From positions 1-5,220 of the forward strand of contig VBJR01000079.1 of the NCBI GenBank assembly GCA_005880175.1: DNA of 5,220 nt, read 5' to 3'. The notes under the pieces are model-generated. The model saw only the letters and a program-made list of their open reading frames with translations. It searched no databases and had not been told where the DNA came from. Every line of letters begins with the position of its first letter. Positions within the stretch are counted from its first letter, which is position 1. Below, piece after piece: positions 1-4,804 of this stretch. A program made the translations under genes and the position numbers. The stretch is from Chloroflexota bacterium. GTDB lineage: Bacteria; Chloroflexota; Dormibacteria; Dormibacterales; Dormibacteraceae.

Positions 1-98
1 TGGCTGAGACGGCTCTGCACCTGCTGGTTGACGTTGTACACCTTCTGCGACGCGTCACCCATCGTCTGGATGTCGGTCTGGTAGCTGCTCGAAGGCAC
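1..98 (-). CDS. WXG100/ESAT-6-like small protein (5' part only)
   Basis: The gene reads leftward and is cut by the window edge after 32 codons. The GTG start (98-96) is preceded by a strong GGAGGAGG ribosome site at about 103-111. The visible protein begins MPSSSYQTDIQTMGDASQKV and continues with an Asn/Gln-rich amphipathic stretch (VNQQVQSRLS). A short N-terminus running directly into a helical, Gln-rich segment is typical of WXG100-family type VII secretion substrates, which are about 100-residue helical hairpins. The defining Trp-x-Gly turn would lie beyond the window and cannot be seen. The gene diverges from everything else here, so it probably belongs to a separate unit to the left. The ribosome site and codon choice make a real gene likely; the family call is tentative. 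Confidence 0.5.
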   Translation of the reverse strand, partial: MPSSSYQTDIQTMGDASQKVYNVNQQVQSRLS

Positions 99-224
99 GA
101 GCTCCTCCTCCACACGCAGTAGACGCTCGACGTCACCCGCGTGCTACCCCACACGCTGTGAAAAGCGACGCCGCGTGCCGGCCAGGATAGCGAAGGTGTG
201 CACTGGAAAGCAAAGGGTGCGGCT

Positions 225-269
225 CATAGTAGTCGAAGACTACGGTACGTAGTAGTGGCCAATACTATG
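225..269. promoter_or_regulatory. Nested inverted repeats, possible operator/promoter
   Basis: Three inverted repeats are packed together. An outer pair CATAGTA (225-231) / TACTATG (263-269) encloses GTAGTC-gaa-GACTAC (229-243) and the overlapping ACTACG-gta-CGTAGT (239-253). The segment is much more AT-rich than its surroundings. The outer repeat places a -10-like TACTAT on each strand: 263-268 on plus and 231-226 on minus, the latter pointing to the leftward gene. No good -35 element was found for either. The 17-bp core has a near copy at 2849-2865. Its function is inferred from structure only. Confidence 0.4.
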
Positions 270-417
270 TCGCGGTGGTACAGGCCCGCGCACCCCGCGG
301 ACGAGGGGCACGTCCGCCGGCGAATGGCCCCTACCCGCTCAGACGGGCGCGGGACCAGGGCCAGGGGCCGGCCCGGCTGCTTCGTGCGCAGGGGTTGGGC
401 GGCGGGCGGCTCGCCCT

Positions 418-471
418 GGCCTCGCCTTCGGCCTCAGAACGCTCCCCTTCGCCATGTGGGGAGGCGAGGCC
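418..471. repeat. 10-bp perfect inverted repeat (hairpin)
   Basis: GGCCTCGCCT (418-427) pairs perfectly with AGGCGAGGCC (462-471). Inside the 34-nt loop, CCCC (444-447) can pair with GGGG (458-461). It is the first of four consecutive hairpins in this gene-free stretch. Confidence 0.55.
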
Positions 472-486
472 GCTGGCACCCCGGCA

Positions 487-527
487 CCCATCCTGGCCGG
501 GCACCGGGGCGCCCTTGCCAGGATGGG
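487..527. repeat. 11-bp perfect inverted repeat (hairpin)
   Basis: CCCATCCTGGC (487-497) pairs perfectly with GCCAGGATGGG (517-527). The stem extends inward through GGGC (499-502) / GCCC (511-514) after a small internal loop, leaving an 8-nt apical loop. It is a stable structure on either strand. Confidence 0.6.
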
Positions 528-536
528 GCCCTGCCG

Positions 537-552
537 GCTGGCGTCGGCCAGC
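537..552. repeat. Compact hairpin GCTGGC-gtcg-GCCAGC
   Basis: A perfect 6-bp stem (537-542 with 547-552) closes a 4-nt loop. It lies between the 487-527 hairpin and the 556-595 palindrome, continuing the run of structures. Confidence 0.5.
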
Positions 553-555
553 AGG

Positions 556-595
556 CTGGGAGACGTTCAAGTATCGACAGTTCAACGTCTCCCAG
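556..595. repeat. 40-bp near-palindrome with 12-bp perfect arms
   Basis: CTGGGAGACGTT (556-567) is the exact reverse complement of AACGTCTCCCAG (584-595). The 16 bases between them are also largely self-complementary about the central TCGA (574-577), with mismatches only at 568/583, 571/580 and 573/578. It could be a cruciform-forming operator, a bidirectional terminator, or the end of a decayed element. Confidence 0.6.
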
Positions 596-628
596 GTGCC
601 CGAGACGTGCAGGTGTCGACACTTCAAC
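560..628. repeat. 27-bp imperfect direct repeat, 42-bp period
   Basis: Bases 560-586 and 602-628 match at 23 of 27 positions, both beginning GAGACGT and ending TTCAAC. The second copy contains the perfect palindrome GTGTCGACAC (613-622). Start-to-start spacing is 42 bp, about four helical turns, so two bound proteins would sit on the same DNA face. In one plus-strand frame three of the four differences are synonymous (DVQVST shared by both copies), so a decayed coding repeat is an alternative. Confidence 0.5.
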
Positions 629-772
629 CCCTCCGCCCTTACGCGTCCAGGTCGCCGGCCCGTGCGCGCGCGAATAGGGGGTCCGGCGCCAGATCGGCCC
701 GGATCGGCCTGGCCCGGGGCGGGGAAAGGGCCGTATCGTCCGACCTGGCCCACGCTGGCCGCCGGAAACCCC

Positions 773-803
773 TTGACACCTGGCGGCTCAGTCTGCTTAG
801 CTC
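773..803 (+). promoter_or_regulatory. Sigma-70-type promoter for the CsoR-family unit
   Basis: A perfect -35 TTGACA (773-778) is followed after 18-19 bp by a weak -10, TTAGCT (797-802) or TAGCTC (798-803). The operator-like palindrome begins about 10 bp downstream, where it would overlap the transcription start. That fits autorepression of the regulator gene. The -35 is certain as sequence; the -10 choice is not. Confidence 0.6.
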
Positions 804-812
804 TTGCACGGA

Positions 813-840
813 TACCCCTAGGGGTAGGGGTAATCCGGAT
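813..840 (+). promoter_or_regulatory. CsoR/RcnR-type operator (TACCCC-TA-GGGGTA)
   Basis: TACCCCTAGGGGTA (813-826) is a perfect 14-bp palindrome. A second GGGGTA (827-832) follows immediately, and CGGAT (809-813) / ATCCG (833-837) flank the whole. CsoR/RcnR-family repressors are known to bind G/C-tract inverted repeats of this kind. The position between the promoter and the regulator's ribosome site suggests the encoded protein represses itself, the peptide, and any read-through into the protease. Confidence 0.7.
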
Positions 841-854
841 CAGGGAGGATCGAG

Positions 855-1232
855 TTGGAAAGCCAAATCCGGCAGACGCTCCGGCAGCGCCTGCGCCGTA
901 TCGAAGGCCAGGTCAAGGGCGTCGAGAGGATGATCGACGAGGGTCGGGACGACACCAGCATCCTGACCCAGCTCAGCGCCATCCAGTCGGCCGCCAGGTC
1001 GGCCGCTGAGCTGATCCTCCTCGAGCGGATGATCGCACGTGTCCAGCAGTCCGTCGGCGCCGCCATCGTGCAGTGCGTCGGCGACTGCCCCGTATGCGGC
1101 CAGGCCGACAACCTGGCCGAAGCGCTGGCCCAGGCCGACTACTCGTCGCTGCTGACGGAGATCGGCCGGCTGCCGCTGCCCCAGATGGTCTCGACGCTAC
1201 AAATCCAAGAACAAGGAGGTGAGAACACATGA
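855..1232 (+). CDS. CsoR/DUF156-family transcriptional repressor, atypical ligands
   Basis: The 125-residue product is an all-helical, DNA-binding regulator of the CsoR/RcnR/CstR family. Family hallmarks are LRRIEGQVKGVERMIDEG (residues 13-30) and QLSAIQSAARSAA (39-51). The TTG start at 855 is chosen because AGGGAGG (842-848) lies 6 nt upstream. Aligned by eye to M. tuberculosis CsoR, the copper ligands Cys36, His61 and Cys65 correspond to Asp33, Arg58 and Arg62. The protein is therefore unlikely to be a classical Cu(I) sensor, and it lacks the CstR cysteine pair. It has Cys74, Cys78 and Cys81 instead (CVGDCPVC), just after helix 2. A CsoR-type operator precedes the gene, and the stop codon overlaps the ATG of the next small gene (ATGA). 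The family is confident; the inducer is unknown. Confidence 0.88.
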   Translation: MESQIRQTLRQRLRRIEGQVKGVERMIDEGRDDTSILTQLSAIQSAARSAAELILLERMIARVQQSVGAAIVQCVGDCPVCGQADNLAEALAQADYSSLLTEIGRLPLPQMVSTLQIQEQGGENT

Positions 1233-1300
1233 AGATCAAGGTGCGCGTGCTCAAGGGCGCGAAGCTGACGGCGGCCTGCGCCGACTGCGCGGACGCGTAG
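1229..1300 (+). CDS. 23-residue Cys-containing peptide, candidate RiPP precursor
   Basis: This tiny gene starts at ATG 1229, inside the regulator's stop (ATGA), and ends at TAG 1298-1300. Its ribosome site AAGGAGGTGA (1213-1222) is a full 10-nt match to the 16S rRNA 3' end, far stronger than others here, with 6 nt to the ATG. The peptide has a basic first half (MKIKVRVLKGAK) and a small-residue second half with Cys17 and Cys20 in a CADC motif, ending ADA. It is translationally coupled to the CsoR-like gene and followed by a hairpin terminator, then by a PqqD-M50 protease. That order suggests a precursor peptide with a leader that the PqqD-like domain binds. A metal-binding CxxC peptide or a regulatory leader peptide is also possible. 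I recognise no named family. Confidence 0.7.
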   Translation: MKIKVRVLKGAKLTAACADCADA

Positions 1301-1319
1301 GCGTTAGGTAGTGCGACCA

Positions 1320-1353
1320 GCGGCCAGGACGCCGGTGCGTCCTGGTCGCCTTT
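1320..1353 (+). terminator. Hairpin terminator/attenuator after the peptide gene
   Basis: The arm 1320-1332 pairs with 1337-1349 in a 13-bp stem with one G-U pair and a CGGT loop; its core is CCAGGACGC/GCGTCCTGG. A short TTT (1351-1353) follows. The weak T-run suggests partial termination, which would give more peptide message than protease message from one promoter. Confidence 0.65.
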
Positions 1354-1409
1354 CCCAACCCGAAAGTGTACGAGCTCGCGGGCTCGACGTACAGGGAGGT
1401 GTATCGATC

Positions 1410-2687
1410 GTGGCCGAGGCCGTTACCGTCGAGGAGTCCGGCCTGCCGGGAACCAGCCGGGTGCGCTTCCGCCCCCTCACGTTCCGACAGGAGGGGCCGG
1501 AGTACGTGGTCGGGTGCCGGGACATCTCCGTGTACCTCAGCGTGCCCACCGTCGGCGTGGACGTCATCCGGATGCTCGACGGCGGCGCCACCATCGACGA
1601 GGTCGAGCGCAAGTTCGCGAGCCTCCCGCCCGACGAGCGACCCGACGTCAGCGACTTCGTCACCTCGCTGGCCGACGTCGGCCTGGTCGCCGAGCTGGAC
1701 GGCAAGCCCGTCCCGTACGAGGCCCCCGAGCCGGAGGAGGGCACCGGCATCCCGATCCTGCGCGGGATGCGCGGCGAGCACGTGCGCTGGCTGTTCAGCC
1801 GGCCGGCGCTCGTCCTCCACGCCGCGGCGTTCGTGGCGGTGGTGGTGCTGCTGGCGCTCCACCCCAGCTACTTCCCGCTCAGCCGCGACTTCTTCGTGCT
1901 CCCCTGGCTCTCGATCAACACGGTGCTGGTCGCCGTGACGAGCGTCCTCGCCGTCTTCATCCACGAGGTGGCGCACGTCGCGGCCGCCCGCGCGATGGGC
2001 GTGGACGGCCGGGTGAACATCGGCCGCCGGCTGTGGATCCCGGTCGCCCAGACGAACCTGGGCGAGATCTGGGAGCTGTCCCGCGGCGCCCGCATCCTGG
2101 TCTTCCTGGCCGGGATGATCCTCAACACGTGGCTGCTCCTGGCCTGCCTGCTGATCGTCCTGAACACCGGCCCGTCGCCGTGGCAGGCCTGGCTCCGGCT
2201 GGTGATGATCACGATGTTCTACGGGATCGCCTCGCAGTTCGTGTTCATCGTCAAGACGGACCTCCACTACGTCCTGGCGGACGTCTTCTACGCCCGGAAC
2301 CTGATGGAGCAGTCCCGCGAGTACCTCGAGGGCATCGCCGGCAAGATCATCCCCGGCCTGTGCCCCGCGCCCGACCTCAGCCAGCTCCCGGCGGTGGAGC
2401 GGCGGTTCATCCGCGTCTACGCGTGGGCCACGGTGTTCGGCCTCGGCCTCGCCGTCGTGCTGTTCTTCACGTACGCGCTGCCGTTCGCGGTGCGGTCGAT
2501 CGGCACCTCGGTGATCGCGCTGTTCACGTCCCACAGCCTGGACCGGCAGGCGGACTCGGTGCTGACCCTGCTCCTGTTCGGGATCAACCTCGGGATGGTC
2601 GGGTACGTGCTCTGGCGCGACCAGCTGCGCAAGCGGTTCCGCAGGGCGCCCGTTCCCGAGCCCGCGCTGGAGCTGCCCACCGCCTGA
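1410..2687 (+). CDS. PqqD-like domain fused to M50 membrane zinc metalloprotease
   Basis: The 425-residue product starts at GTG 1410, 9 nt after AGGGAGGT; earlier in-frame starts lie inside the terminator hairpin. Residues about 22-96 form a PqqD-like winged-helix domain (LTFRQEGPEYVVGCRD, then IRMLDGG and the F..SLADVGLV end), the kind that binds RiPP leader peptides. Hydrophobic segments near 133-150, 162-190, 229-252, 261-281, 337-357 and 384-401 make it an integral membrane protein. The zinc site is HEVAH at 185-189 within a membrane segment; Asp284 in KTDLHYVLAD, followed by ARNL, is the probable third ligand, as in M50 peptidases of bacteriocin clusters. The catalytic residues appear intact. 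A role in cleaving or exporting the neighbouring 23-residue peptide is inferred from position. No separate promoter was found. Confidence 0.85.
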   Translation: MAEAVTVEESGLPGTSRVRFRPLTFRQEGPEYVVGCRDISVYLSVPTVGVDVIRMLDGGATIDEVERKFASLPPDERPDVSDFVTSLADVGLVAELDGKPVPYEAPEPEEGTGIPILRGMRGEHVRWLFSRPALVLHAAAFVAVVVLLALHPSYFPLSRDFFVLPWLSINTVLVAVTSVLAVFIHEVAHVAAARAMGVDGRVNIGRRLWIPVAQTNLGEIWELSRGARILVFLAGMILNTWLLLACLLIVLNTGPSPWQAWLRLVMITMFYGIASQFVFIVKTDLHYVLADVFYARNLMEQSREYLEGIAGKIIPGLCPAPDLSQLPAVERRFIRVYAWATVFGLGLAVVLFFTYALPFAVRSIGTSVIALFTSHSLDRQADSVLTLLLFGINLGMVGYVLWRDQLRKRFRRAPVPEPALELPTA

Positions 2688-2735
2688 CCGCAGCCACCGG
2701 CCGCGCTGACAGAGCCGCGCCCGGCGGCCGATGCT

Positions 2736-2779
2736 CCGTGCCGCCTCCGACAGCGGACAACTGTCAGGAGGCGGCACGG
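2736..2779 (+). terminator. Strong hairpin terminator after the protease gene
   Basis: CCGTGCCGCCTCC (2736-2748) pairs perfectly with GGAGGCGGCACGG (2767-2779). The stem continues through GACAG (2749-2753) / CTGTC (2761-2765) across a single bulged A, leaving a 7-nt loop. There is no T-run, which is common for actinomycete terminators. It separates the regulator-protease unit from the next promoter. Confidence 0.7.
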
Positions 2780-2848
2780 ACGCACTGTAACGCAGAGCGA
2801 AGATATATGTGCGCCGCTGACATAACGAGGGCACGCGGCGTGACGAAC

Positions 2849-2870
2849 CTACGGAATGTAGTAGTTGGTC
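2849..2870. promoter_or_regulatory. Motif shared with 240-256, possible operator
   Basis: CTACGGAATGTAGTAGT (2849-2865) matches 15 of 17 bases of CTACGGTACGTAGTAGT (240-256), and both sit in AT-richer gene-free DNA. CTAC (2849-2852) and GTAG (2858-2861) form a short inverted repeat. The 7-mer GTAGTAG recurs inverted as CTACTAC (2943-2949), overlapping the -10 of the downstream promoter. A common regulator is possible; none is identified. Confidence 0.35.
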
Positions 2871-2923
2871 GACAACGACGGCCGGACAGTACAGGAAGGA
2901 ACACGAAATAGGCGTCTTGCCCA

Positions 2924-2952
2924 TTGACACCGGTTGCGGCTGCTACTACTCT
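2924..2952 (+). promoter_or_regulatory. Sigma-70-type promoter for the gene at 3037
   Basis: TTGACA (2924-2929) is a perfect -35, followed after exactly 17 bp by TACTCT (2947-2952), a partial -10. Transcription would begin near 2959, giving a leader of about 78 nt. The -35 context (TTGACACC) matches that of the CsoR-unit promoter at 773. Confidence 0.65.
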
Positions 2953-3036
2953 GCACCGTGGGACGACCGAGCCCGCACCACGGGCCTCTCGTGCGTACCG
3001 TTTTGAGGCCTTGGCAGGCGATTGGGAGGAATGCGT

Positions 3037-3480
3037 ATGTCGGTTGATATCAGTCCGGAGCTCACTCCGGAACTGCTCGCGTCGCGGAGGAACGCGCCGC
3101 CGGGGAGCCAGGTCGTGTTCAGCCTCAAGGCGATCTACGGCCTCTCCCCGCGCAGCTACCAGTTTCCCATCAACGAGCGCGAATCGATCGAGTCCGGCCA
3201 GATCTCGATCAGTGCGGACCCCGACGTCGATCCCTCGTTCAACATCGGCGTCATCGACTACGACCGGCTGAAGCTGAAGGTCCGCTACGGCGTCCAGATC
3301 GTCTTCCCGGGTCTGTGGAAGATGGTCACCGAGGGCAACCACGATCCCAGCCTGCTGAACCCGGTCCGGGCGATGGCGACGGACACGTGCACGGTCACCG
3401 AGGACCTGCGCGGGTGGCACGCCCTGGGCCTGCTGCAGTTCCTCCCCGGCTCCATCTGGGCCGGCGCGGAGGGTGGTTGA
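3037..3480 (+). CDS. Unrecognised protein, 147 aa to an in-frame TGA; possible 206-aa recoded protein
   Basis: ATG 3037 is chosen because GGGAGGA (3024-3030) lies 6 nt upstream; the ATG at 3031 is too close to it. The product begins MSVDISPELTPELL and looks soluble, with alternating short beta-like segments (SQVVFSLKAI, SGQISISADP, FNIGVIDYDR, LKVRYGVQIVF) and no signal peptide or membrane helix. It contains one Cys (TDTCT). I recognise no family. Translation halts at TGA 3478-3480 after GAEGG, yet the same frame stays open for 58 more codons with the same G/C-ending codon use, to TAG 3655-3657. The gene may be a complete 147-residue protein, a 206-residue protein in which UGA (codon 148) is read as selenocysteine or by readthrough, or a gene broken by a TGG-to-TGA change. 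It has its own promoter and is followed by a hairpin before the reductase gene. Confidence 0.7.
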   Translation: MSVDISPELTPELLASRRNAPPGSQVVFSLKAIYGLSPRSYQFPINERESIESGQISISADPDVDPSFNIGVIDYDRLKLKVRYGVQIVFPGLWKMVTEGNHDPSLLNPVRAMATDTCTVTEDLRGWHALGLLQFLPGSIWAGAEGG

Positions 3481-3657
3481 GACGGCCGCATTGTCTCCAG
3501 TTTGGGAGACGACCTCTCGGCGCTCCGCGAAGGCGGGATCGTACAGATGCAGTGGGGCAGCCAGTTCCTGGTCAACTGGCCGACGCACCTCGGAGGCGGC
3601 TCGGTGTACGTCGACTTCGAGGGCTCGATGGTTCTGACGCCCCTGCTGTCCCTGTAG
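3478..3657 (+). other. In-frame TGA and 58-codon open continuation of the 3037 gene
   Basis: From TGA 3478-3480 the reading frame of the upstream gene continues without a stop to TAG 3655-3657. The segment begins DGRIVSSLGDDLSALREGG and contains QWGSQFLVNWP and GSVYVDFEGSMVL, again short beta-like strands. Almost 90% of its third positions are G or C, as in the upstream part, so it looks like conserved coding sequence rather than chance. No good ribosome site precedes the internal ATG at 3547. This favours one interrupted or recoded gene over two genes. Confidence 0.6.
3493..3510 (+). promoter_or_regulatory. SECIS-like hairpin directly after the in-frame TGA
   Basis: GTCTCC (3493-3498) pairs perfectly with GGAGAC (3505-3510) around the 6-nt loop AGTTTG. 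The stem begins 12 nt after the TGA and the loop 18 nt after it. As I recall the bacterial SECIS consensus, it asks for a 4-16 bp stem, a 3-14 nt loop with G in its first two bases, and 16-37 nt from UGA to loop; all are met. A lower stem GCCG (3485-3488) / CGGC (3518-3521) is possible. A bulged U like that of E. coli fdhF is not evident. A chance hairpin in GC-rich coding DNA cannot be excluded. Confidence 0.4.
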
Positions 3658-3675
3658 CAGCGTAGGTAACGGCGC

Positions 3676-3715
3676 CGGCGCCGTCCGCAGTGACCGCGTT
3701 ACGCGGACGGTGCCG
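3676..3715 (+). terminator. Hairpin between the UGA gene and the reductase gene
   Basis: The arm 3676-3688 pairs with 3703-3715 in a 13-bp stem with one G-U pair, core GCCGTCCGC/GCGGACGGT, and a 14-nt loop. No T-run follows. It lies just downstream of TAG 3655-3657, not downstream of the TGA, which fits transcription and translation of the extended frame. No new promoter was seen before the reductase gene, so it may act as an attenuator. Confidence 0.6.
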
Positions 3716-3736
3716 CGCGCCCATTTGGAGTCAAGC

Positions 3737-4801
3737 GTGCCACTTCCATTTCTGACGCGACGGGCGCCCTGGTTCTCCATGCTCGTCCACTTCCGGGACA
3801 AGAGCGACATGTACCGGGTGGGGGGCACCGAGTTCCTGCGCCGCTACAGCCTCGACGACGCCGACTACGAGCGGAAGCTCTGCTCGTTCCCACCGGTGGT
3901 GGCTTCCGAGCTGACCTTCGGGATGGACACCGCCATCTGCGGCGAGCTCGTGATGATCATGCGGGAGGCGCCGATGCTGATCGGGCCGAACGCGCGCACC
4001 GACGTGATGGACGCGGTCGACCTCTGCGTCCAGCGCGGCACCCGGGTCATCGGCCTCGGCGGGCTGACATCACCGGCGACCGGTGGTGGAGCGCTCGTGG
4101 CCGAGCGCGTGCCGGCGGGCGTCACGGTCACCAACGGCAACGCGTACACCGCCGCGGTGGTGCGCAGCAACGTGGTTGACGTGGTGGAGGAGCTGGACCT
4201 CGGCCGCCGCCCCGTCGTCGGCGTGGTCGGCTGCACCGGCTCCGTCGGCAGCGCCGCCTCGTGGCTCATCGGGGCCGCCGGCTACGACATGATCCTGGTT
4301 GGCCGCTCGGTGCAGCGGGTCCAGGAGCGGCTGCCGGGCCTGGCCAGCGAGCACCGGTGCGTCGACAGCGTCAGCGCGCTGAGCGACGCCGACGTCGTGG
4401 TCCTGCTCACGAACAACCCCGAGGCGCAGCTCCTGCCGTCGCACGTCCGCTCGGGCGCGGTCGTCCTCGACGTCACCGAGCCGGTCACCATCGAGCGGGA
4501 GGCCATGGCCGAGTTCCAGGCCCACGGCGTCACGGTGCTGAAGGGCGGCCGGGCGCGCATCCCCAACTTCCGGAGCTCCACCGACCTGGGCTCCGACGTC
4601 CCGCCCCCGAACTCGTACGCCTGCTTCGCCGAGACGTACCTGTTCGCCCGCGAGGGCATCCGCGAGCACTCCGTGGGGCTGCCCACGCAGGCGCAGGCCG
4701 AGGAGATGGAGCGGGTGGCCAAGCGCCACGGCGTGCATCCGCGGCCGCTAGAGCTCGAGCGCATCCAGGCCACTCGCGAAGCCGTCGCCGGAGGTGCGTA
4801 G
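3737..4801 (+). CDS. Acyl-ACP reductase (AAR)-like NAD(P)H-dependent dehydrogenase
   Basis: The 354-residue product resembles the cyanobacterial long-chain acyl-ACP reductase, which reduces an acyl thioester to an aldehyde via a Cys-bound acyl intermediate. Matching segments are GLGGLTSP (residues 106-113), VTNGNAYTAAVV (131-142), the Rossmann motif VGCTGSVGSA (164-173, GxxGxxG), VLKGG (267-271) and YACFAETYLF (294-303). Cys296 aligns with the catalytic Cys of the FACFAEAML motif. Length is close to the usual 340 residues, with about 14 extra N-terminal residues from GTG 3737 (GGAG 6 nt upstream); the ATG at 3779 is an alternative without a ribosome site. The product should be cytosolic. The acyl or peptidyl thioester substrate here is unknown. 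The next gene starts 3 bp after its stop, so the two are an operon. Confidence 0.8.
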   Translation: MPLPFLTRRAPWFSMLVHFRDKSDMYRVGGTEFLRRYSLDDADYERKLCSFPPVVASELTFGMDTAICGELVMIMREAPMLIGPNARTDVMDAVDLCVQRGTRVIGLGGLTSPATGGGALVAERVPAGVTVTNGNAYTAAVVRSNVVDVVEELDLGRRPVVGVVGCTGSVGSAASWLIGAAGYDMILVGRSVQRVQERLPGLASEHRCVDSVSALSDADVVVLLTNNPEAQLLPSHVRSGAVVLDVTEPVTIEREAMAEFQAHGVTVLKGGRARIPNFRSSTDLGSDVPPPNSYACFAETYLFAREGIREHSVGLPTQAQAEEMERVAKRHGVHPRPLELERIQATREAVAGGA

Positions 4802-4804
4802 CAG

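Larger units (their letters stand above)
99..772. other. Long intergenic region rich in palindromes, no convincing gene
   Basis: About 670 bases separate the divergent leftward gene from the CsoR-family unit. Several reading frames stay open here because of the high GC content. None has a ribosome site at its start, a recognisable protein, or a consistent third-position bias. The region instead holds a 45-bp AT-richer palindromic site (225-269), four successive hairpin-forming inverted repeats (418-595), an imperfect direct repeat (560-586 and 602-628) and a short tandem GATCGGCC (692-699 and 702-709). It may carry promoters for the leftward gene, a structured RNA, or the debris of a mobile element. 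Confidence 0.6.
2688..3036. other. Intergenic region between the protease and the UGA-interrupted gene
   Basis: This 349-base gap holds the terminator hairpin (2736-2779), an AT-richer segment (2780-2910) with the CTACGG/GTAGTAGT motif, a promoter (2924-2952), and an approximately 80-nt untranslated leader. The leader contains a small hairpin, GCCCG (2971-2975) / CGGGC (2981-2985). A 34-codon open frame at 2807-2911 has no ribosome site. AGGAAGGA (2893-2900) looks like a ribosome site but has no start codon at a usable distance. Confidence 0.6.

Noticed and set aside
692..709. Tandem GATCGGCC at 10-bp spacing
   Set aside because: Only two short GC-rich copies with no other support. Noted in the intergenic entry but not a separate signal.
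198..933. Several overlapping open frames (about 159 and 244 codons) on the plus strand, and 140 codons on the minus strand
   Set aside because: Arg/Pro/Gly/Ala-rich translations with no ribosome site, no family resemblance, and overlap with each other and with the hairpins. They are expected by chance at this GC content.
1311..1409. Upstream in-frame start for the protease at 1311
   Set aside because: It lies next to the terminator stem, and the extra 33 residues have no family match. GTG 1410 has AGGGAGGT at good spacing.
2807..2911. 34-codon open frame in the 2688-3036 gap
   Set aside because: No ribosome site before ATG 2807, and the region looks regulatory.
1251..2930. 559-codon minus-strand open frame opposite the protease
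   Set aside because: It is a GC-driven shadow of the M50 gene: low-complexity Arg/Glu/Asp/His/Val translation, no ribosome site, and it crosses the terminator hairpin.
2917..3005. 29-codon Cys-rich frame from TTG 2917 (with GCGCYYSAPW), tempting as a second peptide
   Set aside because: The frame contains the -35 and -10 of the promoter for 3037, and the nearest ribosome-like AGGAAGGA is 16 nt away. It is most likely fortuitous.
3547..3657. Internal ATG at 3547 as the start of a separate small gene
   Set aside because: No usable ribosome site, and the frame is continuous with 3037-3480. One interrupted or recoded gene explains it better.
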